This document shows positions 63,710 through 64,000 of a stretch of 64,000 nt of DNA, one piece after another (position 1 is the stretch's first letter; each line of letters begins with the position of its first letter). A program made the position numbers and the translations under genes. The notes beneath the pieces were generated by a model. The model saw only the letters and a program-made list of their open reading frames with translations, was not told the DNA's origin and made no database searches. This stretch comes from Mycobacterium szulgai (GTDB taxonomy: Bacteria > Actinomycetota > Actinomycetes > Mycobacteriales > Mycobacteriaceae), in contig NZ_LQPW01000165.1 in assembly GCF_002116635.1 (NCBI RefSeq), positions 124,001 to 188,000 on the forward strand, written 5' to 3'.

Positions 63710-64000
63710 TTATCGGTGTTGCGGGTGGTCGTTGTACGGCCGGCGATCGGGCGGCGGTAACGGCCCTTGCAAGGCGGTTTCGGCCGGGTCGTCGGAAAGC
63801 CCGGTCTGCTGGATGGGTAGCCGCAGTTCCGGGTCGGTGGGCGGGTCATCGTCGCTGGCCGAGCCGACTTTCTCGGTGCGGAACATGAAGAAGAACACCA
63901 CCCAGCCGATGGCGGCGATGAACAGCCAGCTGATCAGGCGGTAGATCAGCATCGCTGAGATGGCATTGGGCAACGCCATGCCGCTCGAGACCAGCCCGGG
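63710..64000 (-). CDS. 3' end of a membrane protein (Rv0204c equivalent, partial)
   Basis: Only the C-terminal ~96 residues are in the window; the gene continues past 64000. They contain a membrane span (LISWLFIAAIGWVVFFFMF) preceded by MLIYRL and a Pro/Asp-rich cytoplasmic tail (DDDPPTDPELRLP). The 'YRL-x-x-W-x-P/F-x-x-x-GW' layout is typical of the last span in lysylphosphatidylglycerol synthase-like (UPF0104) membrane proteins, matching Rv0204c by position. The start lies outside the window. Confidence 0.75.
   Translation of the reverse strand, partial: PGLVSSGMALPNAISAMLIYRLISWLFIAAIGWVVFFFMFRTEKVGSASDDDPPTDPELRLPIQQTGLSDDPAETALQGPLPPPDRRPYNDHPQHR

Overview
The window is high-GC actinobacterial DNA from a slow-growing, non-tuberculosis-complex Mycobacterium. 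Evidence is a complete mce1 operon with its flanks in the same order as M. tuberculosis Rv0162c-Rv0204c, together with a PE_PGRS gene, a mycobacterial metallothionein (MymT) and MmpL11. It is not M. tuberculosis itself: several blocks are inserted or missing relative to that order (recalled from memory, not aligned here).

Layout. (1) 1-8700 and up to ~9970 is an accessory region. A tightly coupled rightward run (52-5693) holds a NIPSNAP-like protein, cytochrome P450, medium-chain dehydrogenase, HpcH/HpaI-type aldolase, SnoaL-like protein, SDR and alpha/beta hydrolase, and looks catabolic. Facing it is a leftward locus of TfuA-like protein and YcaO enzyme preceded by a very small, well-signposted ORF (8493-8579) that could be a RiPP precursor; this is the best candidate for an undescribed system. 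An enolase-superfamily enzyme diverges from it. (2) 9984-27695 is adhE1, Rv0163, Rv0164, mce1R, fadD5, yrbE1AB, mce1A-F and the four Mce-associated proteins (Rv0175-Rv0178 equivalents), forming a fatty/mycolic acid import system. (3) 27709-31838 is a DUF1275 membrane protein, LprO, an ABC-2/YhgE-type membrane protein and a pirin. (4) 32290-34344 is an ectopic espA-espC-espD-like cluster (ESX-1-associated substrates), followed by an esterase, SigG, the monoacylglycerol lipase Rv0183, Rv0184, Rv0185 and BglS. (5) 41014-49798 is a copper-response pair (mymT and ricR, each with a matching palindromic operator), an O-methyltransferase, a nitronate monooxygenase, a PE_PGRS protein, IlvD and an MFS exporter. 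(6) 49921-56071 is an L,D-transpeptidase with a strong terminator, a TetR regulator with an operator at its start codon, a molybdopterin oxidoreductase, and an inserted P450/O-methyltransferase pair. (7) 56072-64000 is Zmp1, OmamA, OmamB, an intergenic repeat array, an Rv0201c-like protein, MmpL11, the Rv0203 hemophore and the 3' end of an Rv0204c-like membrane protein.

Functional links. The mce1 products, OmamA/OmamB and FadD5 act together in lipid import. MmpL11 and Rv0203 are linked to heme and envelope lipid transport. MymT and RicR form the copper defence. No rRNA, tRNA, CRISPR array or insertion sequence was recognised.
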